From: JAKZVK01 sp965261065
Lineage (GTDB): Bacteria > Acidobacteriota > Terriglobia > Bryobacterales > UBA6623
Assembly (NCBI GenBank): GCA_965261065.1
Contig: OZ253444.1
Span: 1,426,001-1,490,000 of the forward strand
Direction: 5' to 3'
DNA: 64,000 nucleotides
Of this stretch, positions 1 through 7,602 are shown piece after piece. Every line of letters starts with the position of its first letter. Position 1 is the stretch's first letter. The position numbers and the translations under genes are program-made. Below the pieces are notes generated by a model. That model saw only the letters and a list, made by a program, of their open reading frames with translations. It was not told the origin of the DNA and made no database searches.

Positions 1-1
1 C

Positions 2-448
2 GACGCCGTACGCTACGCGCCTGACGGCGAGCGCGGACTCGGCCTCGGCTCGTCCCACAACGACTTCCAACGCCCGAACCCGAAGGAGTACATGTACGAG
101 GCCAACCGCAACAACATGGTCATCTGCCAGATCGAGAGCACCACGGCGCTCGACAACCTCGAAGCCATCGCCTCCACGCGCGGGGTTGACGTGCTGTGGG
201 TGGGGCACTTCGATCTCACCTCGTCGATGGGGATCGTCGGCGAACTCAAGAACGAGCGTTTCGTCGAGGCGCTCAGCAGGGTGGCGGCCACCGCCGGCGA
301 ACACGGCCAAGCCGCCGGCATCCAACCTAGCAGCACCGAACAAGCCAAAGGGTGGATGGCGCTGGGCTACAACCTGATCTCTTACAACGTCGACTTCGGG
401 GTCTACCAAGCAGCCCTCAAATCCGCCGTCGAGGAGTTGCGTGGCTAG
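2..448 (+). CDS. HpcH/HpaI-type aldolase, C-terminal part (5' end outside window)
   Basis: The reading frame is open from base 2 and ends at a TAG at 446-448, so about 148 C-terminal residues are present. The text around GLGLGSSHNDFQ, QIESTTALDNLEAIA and DVLWVGHFDLTSSMG matches the HpcH/HpaI (2-keto-3-deoxy-L-rhamnonate / 4-hydroxy-2-oxoheptanedioate) class II aldolases. In these the metal-binding Glu lies in the 'QIES' strand and the Asp in 'GxxDLSxSMG'; both positions are filled here. The family cleaves 2-keto-3-deoxy sugar acids to pyruvate and an aldehyde in the cytoplasm. A rhamnonate-dehydratase-like gene lies 31 kb away, but no local operon links them. Substrate is inferred only. Confidence 0.85.
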   Translation, partial: DAVRYAPDGERGLGLGSSHNDFQRPNPKEYMYEANRNNMVICQIESTTALDNLEAIASTRGVDVLWVGHFDLTSSMGIVGELKNERFVEALSRVAATAGEHGQAAGIQPSSTEQAKGWMALGYNLISYNVDFGVYQAALKSAVEELRG

Positions 449-487
449 TCGAAGCCGGCTCTCTGGCCGTAGAATCCCCGTTGCGGT

Positions 488-1525
488 TCAGAACGAATAC
501 CCCAGCGCCGAAACAATGCCATAGTCATTCCGCTGAACGTTTTCTCGTGACGGGGAACTGTCGAAGCGGTCGAACAACGTCAAGTTCCAGTTGAATCCGC
601 CCACCAAGGGAACACGGAGCGTCCCATCGTACTCCAGACGATAACGGCCCCTTTGGGCCAGCACGTTTGGCAGGAACGACAGTTTCGACGTGACGTCGAT
701 CCCTTGAATCCAAGTCGTCCGGTACTCGATGCCCGCCAGCGCCTCCGCCGACGATGGTCCGACCAGCGATGTCAGCTCGTCAGGCTCCAGCCGAAATTGC
801 TCGTTGATGAAGGTCATGCCCCCGAGTAACGAAAGTTCAGTTTTCTTGCTTTGAATCAGGGTGAGGCCGAGGCCGGCGCCGGCGCGGGAGCGAAGGTCCA
901 GTTTTTGGCGGTCATCGCGCTCGAACCCTCCGAGCAAGAAGGAGAACCGCCGGGAGTTGATGTAGCGATCGTAGCGTGCGTCGGCCGTTTGGCGGTTGGT
1001 CGGGTCGGACTCGTCCTGGCGGCTGAACAGCGAGGTCACGCTGCCCGAGAGCCTGTATTTCTCCTGTTGATATGAACTCGTGACCGCCACGGACGACTGA
1101 TTCAGCCTTGAGTTGCCGCGGTTGAACGTGTATCCCAGATCGACGCTCCCTTGGAGTGTCTGCCAGAACCCCGGGAGCTTGCCGTCCTTTGTGGGTGTCA
1201 TCTCCACAACGTCCACCCGGTCGACCGGGATCGTCTCCTCGCCGACCACTTCGATACCCTCTTCAGCCGACCGAATCGTTCCGCTGTAACGGACACCGCT
1301 CTCGGCCCGCACTTGAAAGAAGCCTTCCGTGTCGAGGCTCTTGACCTCGCTCCAATCGATGTTGACCGTGCCGGCGTAGCGGGTCTTCAGCGACAGCTTG
1401 GCGGTCTTCAGCCCCTGCACGTCGCCGGTCAGCCGGTCGCCGTTGAAGAGCAGGACGACATCCGCCGTCAGCGGAGCCGCCCAACAAAGTACGAACAAAA
1501 TAGGGAGCACAAGCCCCTGGAACAT
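488..1525 (-). CDS. DUF481 (YdiY-like) outer-membrane beta-barrel protein
   Basis: The protein has an N-terminal hydrophobic signal peptide (MFQGLVLPILFVLCWAAPLTA). It continues into an all-beta segment starting DVVLLFNGDRLTGDV and then repeated amphipathic strands ending in an aromatic residue (GYSF), typical of outer-membrane barrels. SVDLGYTFNRGNSR and the later DVTSKLSFLP..GRYRLEYDGTLRVPLV strands match the DUF481/YdiY family, whose function is uncertain (salt-induced in E. coli). The upstream ATG at 1555 would add ten residues, but the ATG at 1525 has a purine-rich GGGGAAG ahead of it and gives a cleaner signal peptide. The gene converges on the aldolase gene and stands alone. Confidence 0.8.
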   Translation of the reverse strand: MFQGLVLPILFVLCWAAPLTADVVLLFNGDRLTGDVQGLKTAKLSLKTRYAGTVNIDWSEVKSLDTEGFFQVRAESGVRYSGTIRSAEEGIEVVGEETIPVDRVDVVEMTPTKDGKLPGFWQTLQGSVDLGYTFNRGNSRLNQSSVAVTSSYQQEKYRLSGSVTSLFSRQDESDPTNRQTADARYDRYINSRRFSFLLGGFERDDRQKLDLRSRAGAGLGLTLIQSKKTELSLLGGMTFINEQFRLEPDELTSLVGPSSAEALAGIEYRTTWIQGIDVTSKLSFLPNVLAQRGRYRLEYDGTLRVPLVGGFNWNLTLFDRFDSSPSRENVQRNDYGIVSALGYSF

Positions 1526-1715
1526 GTGATTCGTCTTCCCCGCAGGCAACATCAAACTAGTCTGCCATACCGCTGCGGGCCGGACTCAACAGGGGCGTGC
1601 GGGGGTGAAGTTGCGGCGACTCATCACCGCTACCGAGCCGCCGATGGAAATCCGCGGTTGGCCGCGACGTGCCAACGCCTGTTCCATGCCTTGCCTGCAG
1701 TTGACGCCCAAGCTG

Positions 1716-1816
1716 GCGCGGACGCCCACGTCTGCCGCATCGACACTCGTGTCGATGCTTGGGCCGCCTTGTGGCGCGGGCCTCCGGCCTGCAGCGTCGA
1801 CCTCCCGGTCGACGTC
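1716..1816 (+). repeat. R4 dispersed repeat, copy a
   Basis: About 100 bp including two small palindromes, GCATCGACACTCGTGTCGATGC-like and GTCGACCTCCCGGTCGAC. The same block occurs inverted at 33417-33518 with a few substitutions and short indels. Confidence 0.7.
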
Positions 1817-1845
1817 TGGGCATCGGCTCCTGACTAGCGAGTAGC

Positions 1846-1880
1846 GCGTAGCGTGGATCTCGGTTTTGAGATCAGCGGCC
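1846..1880 (+). repeat. R3 palindromic repeat, degenerate copy
   Basis: Imperfect palindrome built on GGATCTCGGTTTTGAGATC, starting GCGTAGCG. Related copies are at 31459, 35749, 43284 and 55938. Confidence 0.7.
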
Positions 1881-1884
1881 TCGC

Positions 1885-2403
1885 CTACCGAACAACTTCC
1901 CAGGCGAGGTGTTGCAACTCCGGGCCGATCAACTTCTCCCAAGCAAGCCGCACAGCCGCAGGCGACCCCGGCGTCGAGAAAACCACCTTGCCCTGGCAGA
2001 CCCCCGCGGTAGCACGCGACAGCATCGCCGCCGCCCCCACCTGCTCGAAGCTCAATGTGCGGAAGATTTCGCCGAAGCCCGGCATCGTCTTATCGAGCCT
2101 GCGGCTGATGACGTCAAACGTCGTGTCGCGCCGGCTTAGCCCCGTGCCGCCGTTAAACAGCACGACTTGCACGTCGTCCTGCGTGGTCAGCTCGTCGAGC
2201 ACCTCGCTGACGCGCTCGGGATCGTCGGGAATGATGCGCGAGGAATGCACGCGATTGCCCGACGTCTCGATCTGTTCACGCAGGTACTTGCCGTTGACGT
2301 CGGTCTCCGGCGTGCGCGTGTCGCTGACGGTCACGACCGCCACCGACACCGGCGTGCGCTCGGCGGCCCTCTTCTTGTGCTCGGCGGAACTGGCGGACGG
2401 CAT
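1885..2403 (-). CDS. moaB: Molybdenum cofactor biosynthesis protein MoaB/MogA family
   Basis: A 172-residue protein of the MoaB/MogA molybdopterin-binding fold, which adenylylates or processes molybdopterin before Mo insertion. Visible family marks are VSVAVVTVSDTRTP near the N-terminus, an IIPDDPE strand, the glycine-rich FNGGTGLSRRDTTFD motif and SRATAGVCQGKVVFSTPGSPAAV towards the C-terminus. The ATG at 2403 was chosen; a TTG at 2427 in the same frame would add eight residues without a better ribosome site. It is divergent from the RelB-like gene to the right and has no other moa genes beside it. Confidence 0.87.
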   Translation of the reverse strand: MPSASSAEHKKRAAERTPVSVAVVTVSDTRTPETDVNGKYLREQIETSGNRVHSSRIIPDDPERVSEVLDELTTQDDVQVVLFNGGTGLSRRDTTFDVISRRLDKTMPGFGEIFRTLSFEQVGAAAMLSRATAGVCQGKVVFSTPGSPAAVRLAWEKLIGPELQHLAWEVVR

Positions 2404-2478
2404 GTTCGATTGGCTCCAAACGGTCAACAGCTATGAGGATGCTCCCCTTTCAGACGATAGTAGACAATCGGGACAGTC

Positions 2479-2694
2479 ATGCGGGAAGGAACACTGATCC
2501 CGGTTGCCGGACTCATGGACGCCGACGAATTGGAGGACTACTTGGAACTGCGCGACCCGAAAGTCCAGGAAGAGATCCGCAAGAGCAGCGCAGACGTCCA
2601 TGCTGGCAGGACCCGCTCTGTGCAGGATCTGCTTTCTGAGCTTGGCCAAACGCCCAAGCGAAGACCGCGAGCAAAGCAGCGTCAGAAGGAATGA
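2479..2694 (+). CDS. RelB/ParD-like antitoxin of a small type II toxin-antitoxin pair
   Basis: A 71-residue, charged, mostly helical protein with the segment MDADELEDYLELRDPKVQEEI and a basic C-terminal tail (KRRPRAKQRQKE). Its stop overlaps the start of the next small gene (ATGA at 2691-2694), the usual arrangement for antitoxin-toxin pairs. The downstream partner looks like a RelE/ParE-fold toxin, which supports the call; the antitoxin itself has no sharp signature. The partner is frameshifted, so this gene may be an orphan antitoxin. Confidence 0.6.
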   Translation: MREGTLIPVAGLMDADELEDYLELRDPKVQEEIRKSSADVHAGRTRSVQDLLSELGQTPKRRPRAKQRQKE

Positions 2695-2964
2695 CGCCGC
2701 CCTTTTCGATTCGACCAACCGCCCACTTTGATCGAGCCTTCAAAAAGCCGGCTCAACGCCATCACGACCTACCGGCACGCCTTGCCGCGGCCACTGCCAT
2801 CCTCCAAACCGACCCTCATAACCGCACCCGCTCTCACCCAATCAAGAAGCTCGAAGGGGTCTCGCCTGGCGAGGGTCAATGACCGATTGCGCTCAGGGCG
2901 ATTTCGCTTTCGCTACGATGTCCAAGGCCAGATCGTCTACTTGTTGACTCCCGGGCGCCGCTAG
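2691..2964 (+). pseudogene. RelE/ParE-family toxin, frameshifted
   Basis: The first frame reads FSIRPTAHFDRAFKKPAQRHHDL, a typical RelE/ParE N-terminus, and DPHNRTRSHPIKKLEG up to VSPGEGQ, where it stops at 2880-2882. The family C-terminus (RLRSGRFRFRYDVQGQIVYLL) continues one frame over and ends at 2964. The total length of 274 bp leaves one base extra, so a single-base insertion near 2880 explains the break. Restored, the protein would be about 90 residues, normal for the family. The frameshift removes the C-terminal strands that carry the catalytic basic residues, so the toxin is probably inactive. Confidence 0.75.
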
Positions 2965-3000
2965 AACACACTAACGTTCAGGGACCGAAGGCAGCTGCTA

Positions 3001-3548
3001 CTAAAACAAGGCTGTGCCAACAATCAACAAGAGGATTAGAGTTGCGACACCGCCAGACACCGCGAACCTAACTGGATGCTGTTGGGCTCCGTGTATTGGA
3101 ATGCTTCCACGAGCGGAAGCATTCCCCCCGACGAAGGCAGCAGACAGGCCGCCCGACAAGGCTAGAACGATAACGAGTAAGAATCTCTGCGTCTGCGGAA
3201 CTTCGTAACCCATGACGGCCAAGACGCTCAAGAGCATAAAGAAAACCAGCGCCAAGGCACCGAAGGCCGCCGCAGTCCTCAAGGAGAATTGCTGGCCACC
3301 CGTCTTTCCACTTGGCAGACTGGATCCAGTCTGACTGCGGGCTGCCTGGTCCGCGCCAGAGCGCTTGGGCCTTGGCTCTGGCGATGGTGACTCCGCTCCC
3401 TCAAGAGCTAGGACCATCTGCCTGGCCAGCAGATTCTTCAGCAGCCCCTCCATCGCGGCGACGTCTATCTTGCCGGCCTCTTGCGCCTCATCCGCTGCCT
3501 CAAGAGCCTTGTAGTAAGGTTGCTTGCCTCTGGCGATGAATTCGGGTA
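3001..3548 (-). pseudogene. Fic-family protein, C-terminal fragment with membrane domain (split by IS1595 copy 1)
   Basis: This is the downstream part of the Fic gene beginning at 5089. It continues TTIPE|FIARGKQPYYKALEAADEAQ..., the normal helical end of a Fic domain (residues 'PYY.ALEAAD', 'AMEGLLKNLLARQ'). A low-complexity linker follows and then three hydrophobic segments (AAFGALALVFFMLLSVLAVMG, RFLLVIVLALSGGLSAAFVG, GVATLILLLIVGTALF). Removing the IS and one 8-bp target copy joins the two parts in frame to a 349-residue protein. An apparent GTG start inside the IS end (MDTQL) is an accident of the terminal repeat. A membrane-anchored Fic enzyme is uncommon. Confidence 0.8.
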
Positions 3549-4579
3549 GCTGGGTATCCACTTGACTCAGGTGACCCCAAGATGTAGTGTAGGGCCTGGT
3601 GGAGGATTACCCGCGCGACCAACTCGAATTCGAGTCTCGCTTTGCGAGCGAGGAGGCTTGCCGCGACTATCTGTTCGCCTTGCGCTGGCCAGAGGGTTTC
3701 CGCTGTCCAAGGTGTGGGCATGAGCGCGCTTGGCCGGTGCGCAAAGTGTGGTTCGAATGCGCTCGCTGCGGGCGGCAAACCTCCGTCACCGCCGGCACGA
3801 TCTTTCAAGACACACGCAAGCCGCTGCGGCTGTGGTTCCGGGCGATGTGGACCATCACCACGCAGAAGAATGGGGCCAGCGCCCTGGGTCTACAGCGCGT
3901 TCTGGGACTGGGCAGTTACCAAACCGCCTGGCCTTGGATGCACAAGCTGAGGCGAGCGATGGTGCGCCCGGGGCGGGAGCGATTGACGGGCCTCGTCGAG
4001 GTCGATGAGACCTACTGGGGCGCTGAAGAAGAAGGGGTAATCGGCCGGCAGACCGAGCGTAAAGCGTTGATTGCAGTCGCCGCGGAAGAGAGAGGCACCG
4101 GGCTGGGGCGCATCCGCATGCAGCGCGTTCAGAACGCCTCGGCGGCCAGTTTGATGCCCTTCGTCGAGGAGTCGGTCGAGCCGGGCAGCGTGGTTGTTAC
4201 CGACAACTGGTCGGGCTACGATCCGCTCAAGAAGAAGGACTACCAGCGTCGTATCATCTCGATTAACAACCGCCGCGAGCAGGCCTCGCAGCTACTGCCG
4301 AGGGTGCACTTGGCGATCTCGCTACTCAAGCGCTGGATGCTGGGCACGCATCAGGGGGCGGTCAGCCACGAGCATCTGGACTACTATCTCGACGAGTTCG
4401 TGTTCCGCTTCAATCGGCGCAGATCACGCAGTCGGGGCAAGCTCTTCTACCGCCTTGTGCAGCAGGCCATGGCGGTGGAGCCGACGCCGTACCGCTCGAT
4501 CGTCGCCGATTGGGACGCTAAGACGCTGTGAGCCCAACTACAAGATGTTGGGGTCACCTGAGTCAAGTGGATACCCGGC
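3549..4579 (+). mobile_element. IS1595-family insertion sequence, copy 1 (1031 bp)
   Basis: The ends are inverted repeats built on GGTATCCACTTGACTCAGG, matching the other four copies. The flanking 8-mers TTCGGGTA (3541-3548) and TTCGGGGA (4580-4587) are a target duplication with one change. It lies inside a Fic gene and splits it. Confidence 0.93.
3599..4531 (+). CDS. IS1595-family (ISXO2-like) transposase, copy 1
   Basis: A 310-residue transposase from a GTG start inside the element. It begins with a zinc ribbon (CPRCGHE...FECARCG, residues about 35-58). The DDE-type catalytic core has VEVDETYWG (about residue 130), VVTDNWSGY (about 200) and the C-terminal HQGAVSHEHLDYYLDEFVFRFNRR block typical of ISXO2-like enzymes. 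The frame is intact, as in copies 2 and 3, so this copy may still be able to move the family. Differences between copies are single substitutions only. Confidence 0.93.
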   Translation: MEDYPRDQLEFESRFASEEACRDYLFALRWPEGFRCPRCGHERAWPVRKVWFECARCGRQTSVTAGTIFQDTRKPLRLWFRAMWTITTQKNGASALGLQRVLGLGSYQTAWPWMHKLRRAMVRPGRERLTGLVEVDETYWGAEEEGVIGRQTERKALIAVAAEERGTGLGRIRMQRVQNASAASLMPFVEESVEPGSVVVTDNWSGYDPLKKKDYQRRIISINNRREQASQLLPRVHLAISLLKRWMLGTHQGAVSHEHLDYYLDEFVFRFNRRRSRSRGKLFYRLVQQAMAVEPTPYRSIVADWDAKTL

Positions 4580-5089
4580 TTCGGGGATAGTCGTGACGCC
4601 AGGAAAATAAAAGTTGAGTTTAGAACAGAGGACGTAATAGGAGACAGCTCGTGTTGTTCTTCCGTTGCCGTCAACAAAAGGGTGGATCCAGTTCAACCGC
4701 CACATCACGTACGCAGCGAGGTGCAGAGCGCTTTTCGTATCCCAGTTGTCGTTGACGTAGTCACACATCTCGTCAACGTACCTGGGAACGTCCGTGGCCG
4801 GTGGTGGGTCATGTCCGCTCCCTCCGATCTGCATAGGTGTATCCCGCCAACGGCCTGCTTCGGTCTCAATTTTCCTTATGGAGATGCGATTGAGTTCCTG
4901 AATCACGTGTGGGCGTAGCCGAAAGGGAGCAGAACCACGGATGTCCTCCTCTATCAGCTCGACCATACGGTCGTGCTGCAGTAGTGTATTTGCGGCCTCC
5001 TGATCAGCCTTCTGGGCTTCAGTGAGAGGAACGAGCGGCTCCATCCGGACCGGTGAACTCTGGCGGTCCGTGTGAGCCGGATCTGACAC
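4580..5089 (-). pseudogene. Fic-family AMPylase-like protein, N-terminal fragment with catalytic motif (split by IS1595 copy 1)
   Basis: About 170 native residues precede the insertion. They include the diagnostic motif HPFVDGNGRTTR (HPFxxGNGRxxR), whose His, Asn and Arg residues carry out nucleotide transfer in Fic enzymes. Upstream lie FRLRPHVIQELNRISIRKIETEAGRWRD and the flap region. The last native residues are VTTIPE; the reading then runs into IS sequence and stops at 4538. The enzyme would modify target proteins with AMP or a related group, but the split removes the end of the Fic fold and the membrane tail. The small gene at 5091-5288 sits one base upstream and is probably its partner. 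Confidence 0.82.
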
Positions 5090-5090
5090 C

Positions 5091-5288
5091 TTACCGGTCC
5101 CTTGGTGCAGATTCCGATTCTTTGCTGAGGGCCGCCGCTGCCTTGTCGATGACCTCTCGAGTTACAGCTGGGTTCTCGATGTTGGCATTGCCATAAGCGA
5201 AACTTCGGCGCTGCTCTTCCCTTTCAGCGGGAGTCATCTGTATACTCCTAGCCCTTTCGATCAAGGTAGCAAGATCACGCTCAGCCAT
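5091..5288 (-). CDS. Small Fic-partner protein, possible VbhA-like antitoxin
   Basis: A 65-residue protein read just ahead of the Fic gene (stop at 5091, Fic start at 5089). It contains REEQRRSFAYGNANIENP followed by AVTREVIDKAAAAL. In class I Fic systems the partner (VbhA type) blocks the active site with an inhibitory helix of pattern S/T-x-x-x-E-G/N. Here NANIEN keeps the Glu-Asn but has Asn in the Ser/Thr position. The layout RR..N-A-x-I-E-N-P resembles VbhA. The ATG at 5288 was preferred over one at 5321. Inhibitor function is an inference from position and this partial motif. Confidence 0.55.
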   Translation of the reverse strand: MAERDLATLIERARSIQMTPAEREEQRRSFAYGNANIENPAVTREVIDKAAAALSKESESAPRDR

Positions 5289-5828
5289 GGCTCGGTTCTC
5301 CTTGAACATACAGTACAACACTTTGCGTCTTCCCTGGGTTCAGCTTGACGCCGCGGGACAGCAGTTCGAAAGCGACGACCTCCCATTCGAACAGTTCCAG
5401 GACGCCTTCAGCCGCTATCAGGATCAAGCTCTCGACCTGGCGAACGCCATGCTCTCCTACGTACCCAGCAGCGACTCCAGCCTAAATCGATGAGGTCGAG
5501 CGGATTGGGATTCGAGAAACTCCGCGCAAATCCCTCCGCACGTCGATCCCTTCTGCCCCAAGCCTGAAGGACATTCGTTGAAAGATCGGGTCAGTTCCGG
5601 TCCGAGGTCCGCAGGGTAGCCAGTCCGTGGAATGCTCAGTCAGCGGCACCGGCGTTCGGACTCGATCCGGCGGCGTTGGGCCCGATTCGGCGGATTCGGA
5701 GAACGTACCTGCGAAGCTCCCATGCGTTATGATTTGGTCAGTCCGTGCTCGGCTTGCGGCTCACGCGCAAGCTGGTTGAATAGGGATTGCGCCGGCTCAC
5801 CGGCCCAAGCACCCTCGAAGGAGTCAAC
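5289..5828. other. Intergenic region, no supported gene
   Basis: A short open frame at 5287-5493 (+) has no recognisable family signature and begins inside the divergent small gene's start. The promoters of the Fic operon (leftward) and of the aminotransferase (rightward) must lie here, but no confident -35/-10 pair was seen. Confidence 0.4.
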
Positions 5829-7085
5829 ATGTCGCATCTTGCTTCCCGCCGATCTTTTCTCGGCCGCCTCGGCGGCGCCGCCGCGGCCGCCGCCTCGCTC
5901 AGCGAGCTCAAGCCGTTGCTGGCCGCCACCGCCGGCGAAGAAAGCCGCTGGAATCTGGTTCGCCAACAGTTCTCGTTCAGCGAGGACAAGGTGCCCATGA
6001 ACGCGGCCAACCTCTGTCCGTCGCCGCGGGCGGTCACCGAACAGGTCGCGAGCCTCACCAAGGACATCGACTTCGACTGCTCGTTCAACAACCGCGGCAA
6101 GTTCTCCGGGCTGCTCGAAAAATCCCGGCGCGCCGTAGCCGCGCAGATCGGCGCCGATCCCGGCGAGGTGGCCCTGGTTCGCAACACCAGCGAGGCCAAC
6201 AACACCATCAACGCCGGGCTCCCGCTCAAGGCGGGCGACGAAGTTCTGCTATGGGAGCAGAACCACCCGACCAACAACGTGGCTTGGGAGGTCCGCGCGA
6301 AGCGGCACGGCTTCAGCGTGAGAAAGGTCCCCGTCCCCAAGCAGCCCGGCAGCGAGGCCGAGCTGGTCGACGCGTTTATCAACGCCCTCTCGCCCAAGAC
6401 GCGCGTGCTCTCGATCACGCACATTTCCAACGTCAGCGGCATCCGGCTGCCGGCGAAGCAAATCATCGCCGAGGCCCGGAAACGCGGCGTGTACGTCCAC
6501 CTCGACGGCGCGCAGTCGTGGGGCATCGCCGAGCTTGACCTGCATGACTTGGGCTGCGACTCCTACTCGGCCAGTTCGCATAAGTGGTTTTGCGGGCCGA
6601 GGGAAGTGGGCTTGCTCTATGTGAGGAAAGAGCGGATCGCCGAGATCTGGCCCCGCATTGTCGCGCCGGGTTGGGGCACGACCGCCGAGACCGTGCTCAA
6701 GGGCGCGCGCAAGTTCGAGAACTTCGGCCAGCGCGACGACTCGCGTCTCACCGCCATCGCGACGACCGTGGAATTCCACAATACGCTCGGGGCCGCGGCC
6801 ACCGAGGCCCGTGTCTACCGCTTGGCCACGGCTCTCAAAGAGGGACTCAAGGACGCCGGCGCGAAGCTCGTCACACCCATGGATTCCAAGGTCAGCAGCG
6901 GCGTCTGCATCATAGAGGTGCCGGCGGAGAACCGCGCCAAGGTCAACGCCGCGATGTATCACAAGCACGGGATTGCGTGCTCGAGCACGGGCGGCCTGCG
7001 GCTGTGTCCGCACCTCTACAACACCACCGAACACGTTGAGCGCGCGATCGCCGGCGTCAAGGCCATGCGGTCGCTGCTAGCCTGA
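5829..7085 (+). CDS. Exported class V aminotransferase (isopenicillin N epimerase/cysteine desulfurase-like)
   Basis: A 418-residue PLP enzyme of fold type I. The N-terminus SRRSFLGRLGGAAAAAASL is a twin-arginine (Tat) signal, so the enzyme is probably periplasmic, which is unusual for PLP enzymes but common in this lineage. VALVRNTSEANNTIN is the phosphate-binding region. YVHLDGAQSWG has the Asp that contacts the pyridine nitrogen. SASSHKWFCGPREVG contains the Schiff-base Lys. The C-terminal small domain (GIACSSTGGLRLCPHLYNTTEHVERA) is complete. The ATG at 5829 starts exactly at the Tat motif; an upstream in-frame start at 5787 would bury it. The substrate is not deducible. Confidence 0.87.
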   Translation: MSHLASRRSFLGRLGGAAAAAASLSELKPLLAATAGEESRWNLVRQQFSFSEDKVPMNAANLCPSPRAVTEQVASLTKDIDFDCSFNNRGKFSGLLEKSRRAVAAQIGADPGEVALVRNTSEANNTINAGLPLKAGDEVLLWEQNHPTNNVAWEVRAKRHGFSVRKVPVPKQPGSEAELVDAFINALSPKTRVLSITHISNVSGIRLPAKQIIAEARKRGVYVHLDGAQSWGIAELDLHDLGCDSYSASSHKWFCGPREVGLLYVRKERIAEIWPRIVAPGWGTTAETVLKGARKFENFGQRDDSRLTAIATTVEFHNTLGAAATEARVYRLATALKEGLKDAGAKLVTPMDSKVSSGVCIIEVPAENRAKVNAAMYHKHGIACSSTGGLRLCPHLYNTTEHVERAIAGVKAMRSLLA

Positions 7086-7112
7086 GAAGAGCGAAAACGT
7101 GCGATAGACAAT

Positions 7113-7138
7113 GTAGGGGCACAGCGTGCTGTGCCCGC
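7113..7138 (+). repeat. R1 palindromic repeat
   Basis: Variant of the GGCACGGCATGCCGTGCC palindrome (here GGCACAGCGTGCTGTGCC) with the flanking GTAG/CTAC-type end. Compensating changes in both arms keep it palindromic. Confidence 0.75.
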
Positions 7139-7218
7139 TTCGATGGCACAGTTCACAACCGGAGGGTAGCCGAAATTCCCGGCAGGTCTTACGGGGCGAC
7201 TCCTCCGGCCGAACGAGC

Positions 7219-7593
7219 ATGAGCGACGATCTGCCACCGCACGTACGGCGCACGCTGCTGCGTCTGCGCGGTGAGATCCTGGCCCACCTCGACCGCACCA
7301 CCGACGACACCCTTTGCTGCCGCGAGTGCCTGCTACCCTACCCGGAAGGCGATTACGAGGCGTACGATTTCTGCCCTTGGTGCGCGCTGTCAATCAATGG
7401 CCGCGAGGCCCGCATCGACGAGAGCCGCAAGATCATCGAGAAGGAACGCTACGGCAACGACGAGATCCAGTGCGGCGAGTGCGGCGGCGAATATGAGCAG
7501 CCGACTCTCTACCCCTTCAAGTTCTGCCCCCACTGCGGCGCGCCGTTTGCCGCGCAAGATGAGATTCTGATCGAGCTGCCGATTCGGGTCTAA
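7219..7593 (+). CDS. Small double zinc-ribbon protein of unknown function
   Basis: A 124-residue cytoplasmic-looking protein with two treble-clef-like or zinc-ribbon units, CCRECLLPYPEG...DFCPWC (about residues 33-57) and CGECGGEYEQPTLYPFKFCPHCG (about 86-108). Each provides two CxxC-type pairs. The ATG at 7219 begins MSDDLPPHVRRTLL; earlier in-frame starts lie in the R1 repeat. It is followed after 9 bp by the mandelate-racemase-family pseudogene, so the two may be co-transcribed. No specific role can be named; such ribbons often bind nucleic acid or protein partners. Confidence 0.7.
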   Translation: MSDDLPPHVRRTLLRLRGEILAHLDRTTDDTLCCRECLLPYPEGDYEAYDFCPWCALSINGREARIDESRKIIEKERYGNDEIQCGECGGEYEQPTLYPFKFCPHCGAPFAAQDEILIELPIRV

Positions 7594-7602
7594 ACACCAA
7601 GC

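Larger units (their letters stand above)
1526..1884. other. Intergenic region with two dispersed repeats
   Basis: No gene is supported. Bases 1716-1816 are one copy of repeat R4 and 1846-1880 one copy of the palindromic repeat R3; open frames here are read-through of those repeats. Confidence 0.6.
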
